A stretch of DNA of 64,000 nucleotides, taken from contig NC_012587.1 of the NCBI RefSeq assembly GCF_000018545.1, forward strand, positions 2,604,001-2,668,000, given 5' to 3'. Positions 45,577-53,452 of this stretch are shown in pieces; within the stretch, counting starts at the first letter, position 1, and the number at the start of each line of letters is the position of its first letter. The notes beneath the pieces were generated by a model. The model did not search any database. It saw nothing but the letters and a program-made list of their open reading frames with translations, and had not been told where the DNA came from. The translations under genes and the position numbers were made by a program. This DNA comes from Sinorhizobium fredii NGR234 (GTDB taxonomy: Bacteria > Pseudomonadota > Alphaproteobacteria > Rhizobiales > Rhizobiaceae).

Positions 45577-45963
45577 ATGCGAATTGCTGTTGTTGCCCTG
45601 TCTTTTTCGGCACTCTTTCTCTGTCCGGTGGCCGGCCATGCCCAGGAGGGCGATGCCGACGCGGGAGCCACGGTCTTCAAGAAATGCGCCACCTGCCACG
45701 TCGTGGACAAGGACCAGAACAAGGTCGGTCCGTCGCTGCAGGGTATCATTGGCCGGACCGCCGGCACTCATGCGGATTTCAAATATTCGCAAGCCATGAT
45801 CGATGCCGGCAAGGGCGGGCTCGTCTGGGACGAGCCGACGCTGCACGAGTATCTGCGCAATCCCAAAGCCAAGATCAAAGGCACCAAGATGGTCTTCCCC
45901 GGCCTCAAGAAGGACGATGAGATCGTCAATGTGATTGCCTATCTCAAGCAACACCCCAAATAG
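45577..45963 (+). CDS. Soluble c-type cytochrome
   Basis: A 128-residue periplasmic cytochrome c with a Sec signal (cleavage after GHAQ, near residue 23), heme motif CATCH and a Met axial ligand in GTKMVFPG. The length and layout (KVGPSLQGIIGRTAG) match cytochrome c2/c550. It lies 137 bp upstream of a heme-copper oxidase operon and probably feeds it electrons. The start follows GGGGAAG. Confidence 0.9.
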   Translation: MRIAVVALSFSALFLCPVAGHAQEGDADAGATVFKKCATCHVVDKDQNKVGPSLQGIIGRTAGTHADFKYSQAMIDAGKGGLVWDEPTLHEYLRNPKAKIKGTKMVFPGLKKDDEIVNVIAYLKQHPK

Positions 45964-46100
45964 GAGCAACCAGCGGAAAGGCAGAAATCTGCGCCTTTCC
46001 GGGGATTTGCCAGTATTATCCGTTCGTGCAATAATTCTGATCGGAACGCCGCGAATTGCGTATTCGTCTCACGGCCAATCGCGGCGGGGAGGGACAGAAA

Positions 46101-46943
46101 ATGGCGGTGGTAGTCATTCTGGTTGTGTTGGCCGCCGGATCAGTGTTGTTCCACTTGTTGAGTCCTTGGTGGTGGACCCCAATCGCCTCCAACTGGAATT
46201 ACATAGACAATACCATCATCATAACCTTCTGGATCACCGGAATTGCCTTTACCGCCGTGGTCCTGTTCATGGCCTATTGCGTTCTGCGCTTCCGCCATCG
46301 TCCCGGCAACACCGCCGCCTATGAGCCCGAGAACAAGAAACTCGAAGGCTGGCTGGCGACGAGCACGACTGTTGGGGTGGCGGCGATGCTGGCGCCCGGC
46401 CTGTTCGTCTGGAACCAGTTTATCACCGTGCCGCCGAGTGCCACGGAGGTGGAAGTGGTCGGCCAGCAATGGCTGTGGAGCTTCCGGCTTCCCGGCGCCG
46501 ACGGGCGGCTTGGCACGAGCGAAACGCGCGACATCACCCCCGAAAACACGCTTGGCCTGAACCGAAACGACGCCGCCAGCCTCGACGATCTGATCATCGA
46601 GGGCGGCGAGCTTCACCTTCCCATCGGCAAGCCGGTCAAGGTGCTGCTCCGCTCCGTCGATGTCCTGCACGACTTCTACGTGCCGGAATTCCGCGCCAAA
46701 ATGGACATGGTTCCGGGGATGGTGACCTATTTCTGGCTCACTCCGACGCGCACCGGAACCTTCGAAATCCTCTGTGCGGAGTTGTGCGGCGTCGGCCACC
46801 CGCAGATGCGCGGCACCGTCGTGGTCGATACCGAGGAAGACTATCAGGCCTGGCTCGCCGAGCAGCAGAGTTTTTCGCAGCTATCCGCATCGTCCGAAAC
46901 TAGCCCGGCGGCAACCTCGATTGCCGCGGCAGCGGCGCAGTAG
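46101..46943 (+). CDS. coxM: Cytochrome c oxidase subunit II (CoxM-like)
   Basis: A 280-residue subunit II. Two N-terminal transmembrane segments anchor it, and the CuA site is intact (CAELCGVGHPQMRG). It receives electrons from cytochrome c in the periplasm. The ATG at 46101 follows GGGGAGGGAC. An Ala/Ser-rich C-terminal tail extends beyond the CuA domain. The order subunit II-I-III-III-IV matches the CoxMNOP oxidase of rhizobia. Confidence 0.9.
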   Translation: MAVVVILVVLAAGSVLFHLLSPWWWTPIASNWNYIDNTIIITFWITGIAFTAVVLFMAYCVLRFRHRPGNTAAYEPENKKLEGWLATSTTVGVAAMLAPGLFVWNQFITVPPSATEVEVVGQQWLWSFRLPGADGRLGTSETRDITPENTLGLNRNDAASLDDLIIEGGELHLPIGKPVKVLLRSVDVLHDFYVPEFRAKMDMVPGMVTYFWLTPTRTGTFEILCAELCGVGHPQMRGTVVVDTEEDYQAWLAEQQSFSQLSASSETSPAATSIAAAAAQ

Positions 46944-46976
46944 GAGGCGCCGTAGAGTAGCAACCTGGGAGGACAT

Positions 46977-48758
46977 ATGATGGTCGACGTCCGGTCCGGT
47001 ATTGGCGAGGCGCTTCCGCCTCCCGAAGTCGAGGATGTTGAACTTTATCATCCGCATAGCTGGTGGACGAAATACGTCTTCAGCCAGGATGCGAAAATCA
47101 TCGCCATCCAATATGCGACGACGGCGATCGCCATCGGCATGGTGGCGCTGGTGCTGTCCTGGCTGATGCGCCTGCAGCTCGGCTTTCCCGGCACGTTCGA
47201 CTTTATCGATGCCCATGCCTATTACCAGTTCATCACCATGCACGGCATGATCATGGTGATCTACCTTCTCACGGCGCTCTTCCTCGGCGGCTTCGGCAAC
47301 TATCTCATCCCGCTGATGGTCGGCGCCCGCGACATGGTGTTCCCCTACGCCAACATGCTGAGCTACTGGATCTATCTGCTCGCCGTGCTGGTCCTGGTGG
47401 CGAGCTTCTTCGCTCCCGGCGGACCGACCGGCGCCGGCTGGACCCTATATCCACCGCAAGCGGTTCTCTCGGGTACGCCCGGCGGCAAGGACTGGGGCAT
47501 TATCCTGATGCTCTCGTCGCTGATCATTTTCATCATCGGCTTCACCATGGGCGGCCTCAACTACGTCGTCACCGTGCTCCAGGGCCGCGCCCGCGGTATG
47601 ACGCTGATGCGCCTGCCGCTAACCGTCTGGGGCATTTTCACGGCAACCGTCATGGCGCTGCTCGCCTTCCCGGCGCTGTTCGTCGCCTGCGTCATGATGC
47701 TCTTCGACCGGCTGCTCGGCACCAGCTTCTTCATGCCGGCGATCGTCGAAATGGGCGAGCAGCTGCAGCATGGCGGCGGCAGTCCGATCCTGTTCCAGCA
47801 TCTCTTCTGGTTCTTCGGCCACCCGGAGGTCTACATCGTCGCCCTGCCCGCCTTCGGCATCGTTTCCGATCTGATCAGCACCCATGCGCGAAAGAACATC
47901 TTCGGCTATCGCATGATGGTCTGGGCCATCGTCATCATCGGCGGCCTCTCCTTCATCGTCTGGGCTCACCACATGTATGTCAGCGGAATGAACCCCTATT
48001 TCGGGTTCTTCTTCGCCACCACGACGCTGATCATCGCGGTACCCACGGCGATCAAGGTCTACAACTGGGTGCTGACGCTCTGGCGCGGCGATATCCACCT
48101 GACCCTGCCGATGCTCTTCGCGCTCGGCTTCATCGTCACCTTCGTCAACGGCGGCCTGACGGGGCTGTTCCTCGGCAACGTCGTCGTCGACGTGCCGCTC
48201 TCCGACACCATGTTCGTCGTCGCGCATTTCCACATGGTCATGGGCGTGGCGCCGATCATGGTGATCTTCGGCGCGATCTACCATTGGTACCCGAAGATCA
48301 CCGGACGCATGCTCAACGAAGCGCTCGGCCAGGTGCATTTCTGGGTCACCTTCATCGGCGCTTATTTGATCTTCTTCCCAATGCACTATGTCGGCCTCGT
48401 CGGCGTGCCGCGCCGCTACTACGAACTCGGCGAGATGGCGTTCGTGCAGGAGTCAGTCCATAGCCTCAACGCCTTCATCAGCGTCATGGCACTGATCGTC
48501 GGCGCCGCCCAGATCGTCTTCCTCTTCAATCTCGCCTGGAGCGTGCGCCACGGGCGGGACGCCGGCGGCAATCCGTGGCGGGCGACGACGCTCGAGTGGC
48601 AGACGCCCGAGACGCCGCCGCCGCACGGCAACTGGGGCAAGGAACTGCCGGTCGTCTATCGCTGGGCCTATGATTACAGCGTTCCGGGAGCGCCCGAGGA
48701 CTTCATCCCGCAGAACCAGCCGTCGCCGGGCCGTGTCAGCCATGAGGCGATCTCATGA
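46977..48758 (+). CDS. coxN: Cytochrome c oxidase subunit I (CoxN-like)
   Basis: A 593-residue heme-copper catalytic subunit. CuB and cross-link ligands are in FFGHPEVYI and WAHHMYV, heme ligands in TMHGMIM and VAHFHMV, and the D-channel entrance Asp in GARDMVFP, so it should reduce oxygen and pump protons. Twelve or more transmembrane segments are expected. The start has GGGAGG upstream; the stop overlaps the next gene by four bases. Confidence 0.93.
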   Translation: MMVDVRSGIGEALPPPEVEDVELYHPHSWWTKYVFSQDAKIIAIQYATTAIAIGMVALVLSWLMRLQLGFPGTFDFIDAHAYYQFITMHGMIMVIYLLTALFLGGFGNYLIPLMVGARDMVFPYANMLSYWIYLLAVLVLVASFFAPGGPTGAGWTLYPPQAVLSGTPGGKDWGIILMLSSLIIFIIGFTMGGLNYVVTVLQGRARGMTLMRLPLTVWGIFTATVMALLAFPALFVACVMMLFDRLLGTSFFMPAIVEMGEQLQHGGGSPILFQHLFWFFGHPEVYIVALPAFGIVSDLISTHARKNIFGYRMMVWAIVIIGGLSFIVWAHHMYVSGMNPYFGFFFATTTLIIAVPTAIKVYNWVLTLWRGDIHLTLPMLFALGFIVTFVNGGLTGLFLGNVVVDVPLSDTMFVVAHFHMVMGVAPIMVIFGAIYHWYPKITGRMLNEALGQVHFWVTFIGAYLIFFPMHYVGLVGVPRRYYELGEMAFVQESVHSLNAFISVMALIVGAAQIVFLFNLAWSVRHGRDAGGNPWRATTLEWQTPETPPPHGNWGKELPVVYRWAYDYSVPGAPEDFIPQNQPSPGRVSHEAIS

Positions 48759-49453
48759 GTGTGGCTGCGATTTTCCTCGCGGCGGTCGCCGCCATCATCG
48801 TCTGGTGGCTCGCCCAGCAGCGGCTCGCTTCGCGCCCCTGGCTCGAAATCGGCCACGCCCACGACCGCAGGACCGGCACACCGCCGCCGGCAGCGAAAAT
48901 CGGTCTCGGCGTCTTTCTCGCCGTCGTCGGCGCACTCTTCTCGCTCGCCATCAGCGCCTATTTCATGCGCATGGCCTCGTCCGACTGGGGCACCTTGCCA
49001 CTGCCCGGTCTCCTCTGGGTCAATACGGGCATTCTTGCGATGGGCAGCATCGCTCTGCACTGGGCGAAGGTGGAGACGGAGCGGCGGCATGACGAGACGA
49101 CCCGGACCGCGCTGCTCGCGGCCCTTGCGACGGGCCTCGCCTTTCTCGTCGGGCAGCTTTTCGCCTGGCGAGAATTGACGGCGGCCGGCTATCTCCTGGC
49201 CGGCAATCCCGCCAACAGCTTCTTCTATCTGCTGACCGGCATGCACGGCCTGCACATCGTCGGCGGGCTTGTCGCGCTCGGCCGGCTCACCTTCCGCGCC
49301 TGGGAAGGGCCACTCGACCGCAGAACGCGCCTGACGGTCGAGCTCTGCGCCATCTACTGGCATTTCATGCTGTTCGTCTGGCTGGTGCTGTTCGCCCTGT
49401 TTTCCGGCTGGGCCAGCGACGTCGTCGATTTCTGCCGCCAACTGCTGACATAG
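48755..49453 (+). CDS. coxO: Heme-copper oxidase subunit III-like (CoxO)
   Basis: A 232-residue membrane protein with five to six hydrophobic segments. The C-terminal half has subunit III marks (LTGMHGLHIVGGL and IYWHFMLFVW). Subunit III supports proton pumping and stability. It is translationally coupled to coxN by a four-base overlap. Confidence 0.85.
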   Translation: MSVAAIFLAAVAAIIVWWLAQQRLASRPWLEIGHAHDRRTGTPPPAAKIGLGVFLAVVGALFSLAISAYFMRMASSDWGTLPLPGLLWVNTGILAMGSIALHWAKVETERRHDETTRTALLAALATGLAFLVGQLFAWRELTAAGYLLAGNPANSFFYLLTGMHGLHIVGGLVALGRLTFRAWEGPLDRRTRLTVELCAIYWHFMLFVWLVLFALFSGWASDVVDFCRQLLT

Positions 49454-49464
49454 GAACGCTGACA

Positions 49465-50187
49465 ATGTCTGCCCCGATCAAGACCCCCGCTGCAGAAACG
49501 CTTCCCCGGCCCGCCGGTTTGGCTGGGCTGGCGTCGGACTGGGCCTCGGACCAGCGGACGTTCAAGAACGTCTCCTGGGGCAAGGCCATGATGTGGATCT
49601 TTCTCCTGAGCGACACCTTCGTCTTTGGCTGCTTCCTGCTCGCCTACATGTCGGCGCGGATGTCCACCACCGTTCCCTGGCCGAACCCGAGCGAGGTCTT
49701 TGCGCTTGAGATCGCCGGAGCACACGTGCCGCTGATCCTCATCGCGATCATGACTTTCGTGCTGATCTCCTCGAGCGGCACCATGGCGATGGCGGTCAAC
49801 TGCGGCTATCGCCGCGACCGCAGGAAGACCGCAATTCTCATGCTGGTGACCGCGCTGTTTGGCGCCACCTTCGTCGGGATGCAGGCCTTCGAGTGGTCGA
49901 AACTGATCTCCGAAGGCGTGCGGCCCTGGGGCAATCCCTGGGGCGCGGCGCAATTCGGCTCCTCCTTCTTCATGATCACCGGTTTCCACGGCACCCATGT
50001 CACGATCGGCGTGATCTTCCTGCTGATCGTCGCGCGCAAGGTCTGGCGCGGCGACTACGACACGGAGCGGCGCGGCTTCTTCACGAGTCGCAAGGGTCGC
50101 TACGAGATCGTCGAGATCACCGGCCTTTATTGGCACTTCGTCGATCTGGTCTGGGTTTTCATCTTCGCATTCTTCTATCTCTGGTGA
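49465..50187 (+). CDS. coxP: Cytochrome c oxidase subunit III (CoxP-like)
   Basis: A 240-residue membrane protein with subunit III motifs (FEWSKLISEG, ITGFHGTHVTIGV and GLYWHFVDLVWVFIF). It is the second subunit III-type protein in the operon, separated from the first by 11 bp. Confidence 0.88.
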   Translation: MSAPIKTPAAETLPRPAGLAGLASDWASDQRTFKNVSWGKAMMWIFLLSDTFVFGCFLLAYMSARMSTTVPWPNPSEVFALEIAGAHVPLILIAIMTFVLISSSGTMAMAVNCGYRRDRRKTAILMLVTALFGATFVGMQAFEWSKLISEGVRPWGNPWGAAQFGSSFFMITGFHGTHVTIGVIFLLIVARKVWRGDYDTERRGFFTSRKGRYEIVEITGLYWHFVDLVWVFIFAFFYLW

Positions 50188-50197
50188 GGAGGGCATC

Positions 50198-50554
50198 ATG
50201 GCCCATGCCGAGGCACATGCCGCACATCCTGCAGCACATGCGGAACAGCAACAGCACCCGATCAAGCTCTACCTCCTGGTCTGGGGCCTGCTCTTCGTGC
50301 TCAGCGCCTTTTCCTACCTGGTCGATTACTTCGGACTGCAGGGATACCTTCGCTGGTCGCTGATCCTGATCTTCATGATGCTGAAGGCCGGGCTGATCGT
50401 CGCGGTGTTCATGCACATGGCCTGGGAGCGCCTCGCTTTGATCTATGCGATCCTGCTGCCGCCGCTGCTGGTTCTCGTCTTCGTGGCGCTGATGGTCTCG
50501 GAGTCGAACTACGTTCTTTTCACCCGCCTTGCCTTCTTCGGCACCGAGCCCTGA
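50198..50554 (+). CDS. Cytochrome c oxidase subunit IV-type protein
   Basis: A 118-residue membrane protein with a His-rich N-terminus (HAEAHAAHPAAHAEQQQH) and three hydrophobic segments (LYLLVWGLLFVLSAFSYLV onward), as in bacterial oxidase subunit IV. The ATG follows GAGGAGG. It is last in the oxidase operon. Confidence 0.82.
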   Translation: MAHAEAHAAHPAAHAEQQQHPIKLYLLVWGLLFVLSAFSYLVDYFGLQGYLRWSLILIFMMLKAGLIVAVFMHMAWERLALIYAILLPPLLVLVFVALMVSESNYVLFTRLAFFGTEP

Positions 50555-50716
50555 CCCGGGCGAGAAAGGAAATCAGAGCGTCTTCTGGCCGCCGCTGCGA
50601 TTTCGACTGTTCGAAGGCGGATCAAATCACTGTTTCTTACGTGCGTGAGCCAAAATTCATCGTCATGGAGTAGCAGATTCATTGAAACTAACTTGCAGAT
50701 TAATTCGCCAAAAACT

Positions 50717-50738
50717 ATTTACTTAGTAAGAAATGATA
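50717..50738. promoter_or_regulatory. Shared sulfur-region motif, copy A
   Basis: TTACTTAGTAA (50719-50729) is a perfect 11-bp palindrome, about 75 bp upstream of the Rrf2 start. Its CTTAGTA core recurs at 53369-53375 and, inverted, at 58890-58896, in front of the flavin reductase/FAD protein and ssuA. Probably the Rrf2 protein's binding site, by inference. Confidence 0.55.
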
Positions 50739-50802
50739 GACGTCTGAATCCTCTGTGCGCGCCAACCGGCACGCGCATGACCGACACCATTCGAGTCCCA
50801 AA

Positions 50803-51258
50803 ATGCTTACGAAAAAAGGCAAGTACGGATTGAAGGCGCTTGTTGATCTGGCGAGCCTTGGTCCTGGTGAAACCGCGTTCGTGACAGAGATCGCGACGCG
50901 CAACAACATTCCGAAGAAGTTCCTCGACACGATCCTCCTGGAACTGCGCAACACCGGTATTCTGCGCTCGAAGAAAGGCCCGAACGGCGGTTACTCGCTG
51001 TCGAAGCCGGCCTCCGAGATCATGATCGGCCAGGTGATCCGGGCGCTCGACGGGCCGCTCGCTCCGATCCGCTGTGCGAGCCGGACGGCTTTCGAGGCCT
51101 GCGACGATTGCAACGACCCGGTCGGCTGTCAGGTTCGCCTGTCGATGACGGAGGTCCGCGACGCAATCGCCACCATCCTCGACAACATGACGCTTGCGCA
51201 ATTCGTCGCCAAGGACCGGGCGAAGACGGTCGAGGACGCGCTCATCGCCGGCGAATAG
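50803..51258 (+). CDS. Rrf2 family transcriptional regulator
   Basis: A 151-residue winged-helix Rrf2 protein with start MLTKKGKYGLKAL. The C-terminal half has Cys91, Cys100, Cys103 and Cys109, similar to Fe-S cluster ligands of IscR/RirA-type members but with one cysteine more and different spacing. It leads toward the sulfur gene region and has the shared CTTAGTA motif in its own promoter. A sensor of Fe-S state, thiol or sulfur supply is likely; the start at 50803 fits the family N-terminus. Confidence 0.87.
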   Translation: MLTKKGKYGLKALVDLASLGPGETAFVTEIATRNNIPKKFLDTILLELRNTGILRSKKGPNGGYSLSKPASEIMIGQVIRALDGPLAPIRCASRTAFEACDDCNDPVGCQVRLSMTEVRDAIATILDNMTLAQFVAKDRAKTVEDALIAGE

Positions 51259-51264
51259 GCTGCC

Positions 51265-52248
51265 TCAGGCTTCGAACAGGGTGCGCCCGAGTTCTGCGAG
51301 CAGGTGCCCGGTGCCGCGCGTCCGTTCCAACGGAAAGGCGATCTCGATCGTGGTGGCCAGTCTGCCCACGTCGGCGATGCCGGCCGGCGTGGCGTTGACC
51401 TGTGCGAGGTCGAGGGCGGTCGAAGCCCGGTCGATCAGCGCCGCCAATGTCTCGATCTCGACCTGGAACCGGCCGATCCGCTCGTCCCAGGGCCGCTCAC
51501 CCGAAGGCCGGCCGTTGCGCCACAAGTTCAAATTGCCGGCCAGTTGCCGGCGCTTCTCGCCCAGGGCAACCGCGGCCTGCAGGATCGTCCCGAGCGATCG
51601 GGAGAGGAGAAGCGCATCGCGATTGAGGGCAAGCACCGAGTCGGCCGCCACATGCGCCTCTGCGAGACGATAGGTTGCAGGCTCGCCGGCATGCACCACT
51701 TCGGCCTCCGCGCTGCCGCGCTGGACGAGCAACAGGCTCGTCGCCTCCGCCTCGTTTAGCGCCAGAATGGCGAACCAATCCGGTTCGCCGAGGCACGCAG
51801 CCTCTACCGCATCGGTCAGTTTGAAGCCGATGCCGTCGGGGAGGTAGCGTTGCATTTCGCCGTGATCGCCCGGGTCGGCTGCCGACAGCCTCTCCCCCGT
51901 GGCCACATGCGAATAGATGCTGCGCCGCTGTTCCTCGCTGCCCGCATTGCGGACCAACTCAAGGGCGCGAAAATGGTCGACGAGCGCACCGGCCGCAGCC
52001 GGCTGCACCTCGGCGATCTGTGACACGGCCTGGGCGATCAATCCGTTCGATACGTCGGCCCCATCGAAATCGGAAGGGATCGAGATGGCCAAGAGGCCGG
52101 ACCGCACCAGCGCATCCGTCAGGAGAACGGCGGGGACATCGGCACCGAGCGCCACGATCTCACCGGCGGCCGTCAACACTTCCTCGTCGGAAGCTATCCG
52201 AAGCGGTACCGGTCGAAGACGCTCATGCAGATGTGTAATCGATCCCAT
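51265..52248 (-). CDS. Short acyl-CoA dehydrogenase-like flavin protein (SfnB/DszC family)
   Basis: A 327-residue protein of the acyl-CoA dehydrogenase fold, about 60-80 residues shorter than usual. The N-terminal helical domain (LTDALVRSGLLAISIPSDFDGADVSN) and later helical bundle are clear. In sulfur regions such proteins are monooxygenases of sulfonates, sulfones or thiophenes that use reduced flavin from a partner reductase, encoded at 52741. The start at 52248 is the best-placed Met with GAGG upstream. No catalytic Glu is obvious. It ends seven bases from the convergent Rrf2 gene. Confidence 0.75.
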   Translation of the reverse strand: MGSITHLHERLRPVPLRIASDEEVLTAAGEIVALGADVPAVLLTDALVRSGLLAISIPSDFDGADVSNGLIAQAVSQIAEVQPAAAGALVDHFRALELVRNAGSEEQRRSIYSHVATGERLSAADPGDHGEMQRYLPDGIGFKLTDAVEAACLGEPDWFAILALNEAEATSLLLVQRGSAEAEVVHAGEPATYRLAEAHVAADSVLALNRDALLLSRSLGTILQAAVALGEKRRQLAGNLNLWRNGRPSGERPWDERIGRFQVEIETLAALIDRASTALDLAQVNATPAGIADVGRLATTIEIAFPLERTRGTGHLLAELGRTLFEA

Positions 52249-52380
52249 CTCATGCATCCTCATGTGGCACAGCCAGAGCTGCAGTTCGATTTTGAAGATA
52301 GCTTTGGAGGTCCCGCAGCGAGGCTCCACTCCCTTGCGCAGACCCTGGCAGAGGCCGCAGACACTGCTTGCCGTCCCGCG

Positions 52381-52563
52381 TTAAAGCACCGGGAACAATC
52401 CCCAGAACAGCGCCTGTTGGCGTGCCTGTTCCTCATCGCTTTGGTCGACCGTATCGGTCTCTACGTCATGGGCTGCTTTTTTGGGTGCGCTCTCGGAGCG
52501 TGTCCGAAACTCGCGCCAAGGCGCGAAAAGATCGAAGGAAAAGTTCACAATACCGAGCGGCAT
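52381..52563 (-). CDS. Predicted 60-residue protein
   Basis: A short gene with a strong GGGAGGAA ribosome-binding site ahead of the ATG at 52563. The peptide begins MPLGIVNFSFDLF and ends ALFWGLFPVL, with a charged, Glu/Asp/Lys-rich middle. It lies upstream of the acyl-CoA dehydrogenase-like gene on the same strand, so the two may be one transcript. I do not recognise the family; the main support is the ribosome-binding site and position. Confidence 0.5.
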   Translation of the reverse strand: MPLGIVNFSFDLFAPWREFRTRSESAPKKAAHDVETDTVDQSDEEQARQQALFWGLFPVL

Positions 52564-52740
52564 TCGGCATTCCTCCCGTTGGACTCCTCATGAGACGGCG
52601 CACAGTGTCGCCGCATTCTGCCCATTCGTCAACAATTTCGATATAAACTGTGCAGTACGATCGTCGGGCGTGTCGTCTCGACGACCCGGCCGTCGGGACA
52701 AACAGCGGCGCCAAGTGCGGCCGTTCTGCTCTTCCCCGGT

Positions 52741-53289
52741 CTAGCCGGAATGCGCGAAGTAGCGGCCTTCACGGTAGAGCAGCGATCCGCCCCGGCCGAT
52801 GCGAACGCCCACCACACGGCCAATTACGATGGCATGGCTATGCCTTTCGATCGCTTCCTCGACCTCGCAGTCGATGGCCGCCGCCGCATCCTGAAGCACC
52901 GGCGCCCCGCTGGCAAGGCGGGTCCATTCGGCCCCAAGGTAGCGATCCGCCCCCTTCAGCCCGCCGCGGCCGGCGAATTGGCTGGCAAGCACTTCATGCT
53001 GTCCGCCGACGATGTTGACACAGAAATGGCCGAACCGCTCGACGACGGGCCACGTCGAGGACGTCCGATTGAGGGACACAAGCATGCGTGGCGGCTCGAC
53101 GGAAAGAGCCGTGGCCGATGTGACGGTGGCCCCGGTCCGCGCCTCTCCCTCTCCCGCGGTTATGACGCTCACGCCGCCACCCAAGCAGCGCAGCGCCGCC
53201 TTCAAACTGTCGGCATCGGCCGGCCGGTCCATGGGCCGGCCGGCGACCCCCTCGACATCGAAAGCCTGTAGTGAAGGTTGAACCGACAT
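52741..53289 (-). CDS. Flavin reductase (FMN/FAD), DIM6/NTAB family
   Basis: A 182-residue flavin reductase-like protein with the family layout LKAALRCLGGGVSVITAG and ATVTSATALSVEPPRMLVSLNRTSSTWPVV. It supplies reduced flavin to a two-component monooxygenase, probably the adjacent acyl-CoA dehydrogenase-like protein and/or SsuD. The start at 53289 has GAGGAG seven bases upstream; upstream in-frame ATGs reach into the promoter. Confidence 0.87.
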   Translation of the reverse strand: MSVQPSLQAFDVEGVAGRPMDRPADADSLKAALRCLGGGVSVITAGEGEARTGATVTSATALSVEPPRMLVSLNRTSSTWPVVERFGHFCVNIVGGQHEVLASQFAGRGGLKGADRYLGAEWTRLASGAPVLQDAAAAIDCEVEEAIERHSHAIVIGRVVGVRIGRGGSLLYREGRYFAHSG

Positions 53290-53363
53290 CCGTCGCTCCT
53301 CTGTTCGGCAATCCACGATCTTCTCGATTGGTAACAGCGACGGCGCGGCCGCCGTAGACATTC

Positions 53364-53390
53364 TATTTCTTAGTATATATATTTTATAGA
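53364..53390. promoter_or_regulatory. Shared sulfur-region motif, copy B
   Basis: ATTTCTTAGTATATATA with CTTAGTA at 53369-53375 lies in the 163-bp AT-rich divergent promoter between the flavin reductase (start 53289) and the FAD/NAD(P) protein (start 53453), about 80 bp from each. It could control both. Confidence 0.55.
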
Positions 53391-53452
53391 AAATATGACT
53401 AGCAGGCGTCATAGGCACTTCGAAGCCGCCGCCCGACCGAAGGGAGAACGGA

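Noticed and set aside
52225..52593. 122-codon plus-strand frame
   Set aside because: It starts inside the 5' end of the acyl-CoA dehydrogenase-like gene, has no ribosome-binding site and no recognisable domain.
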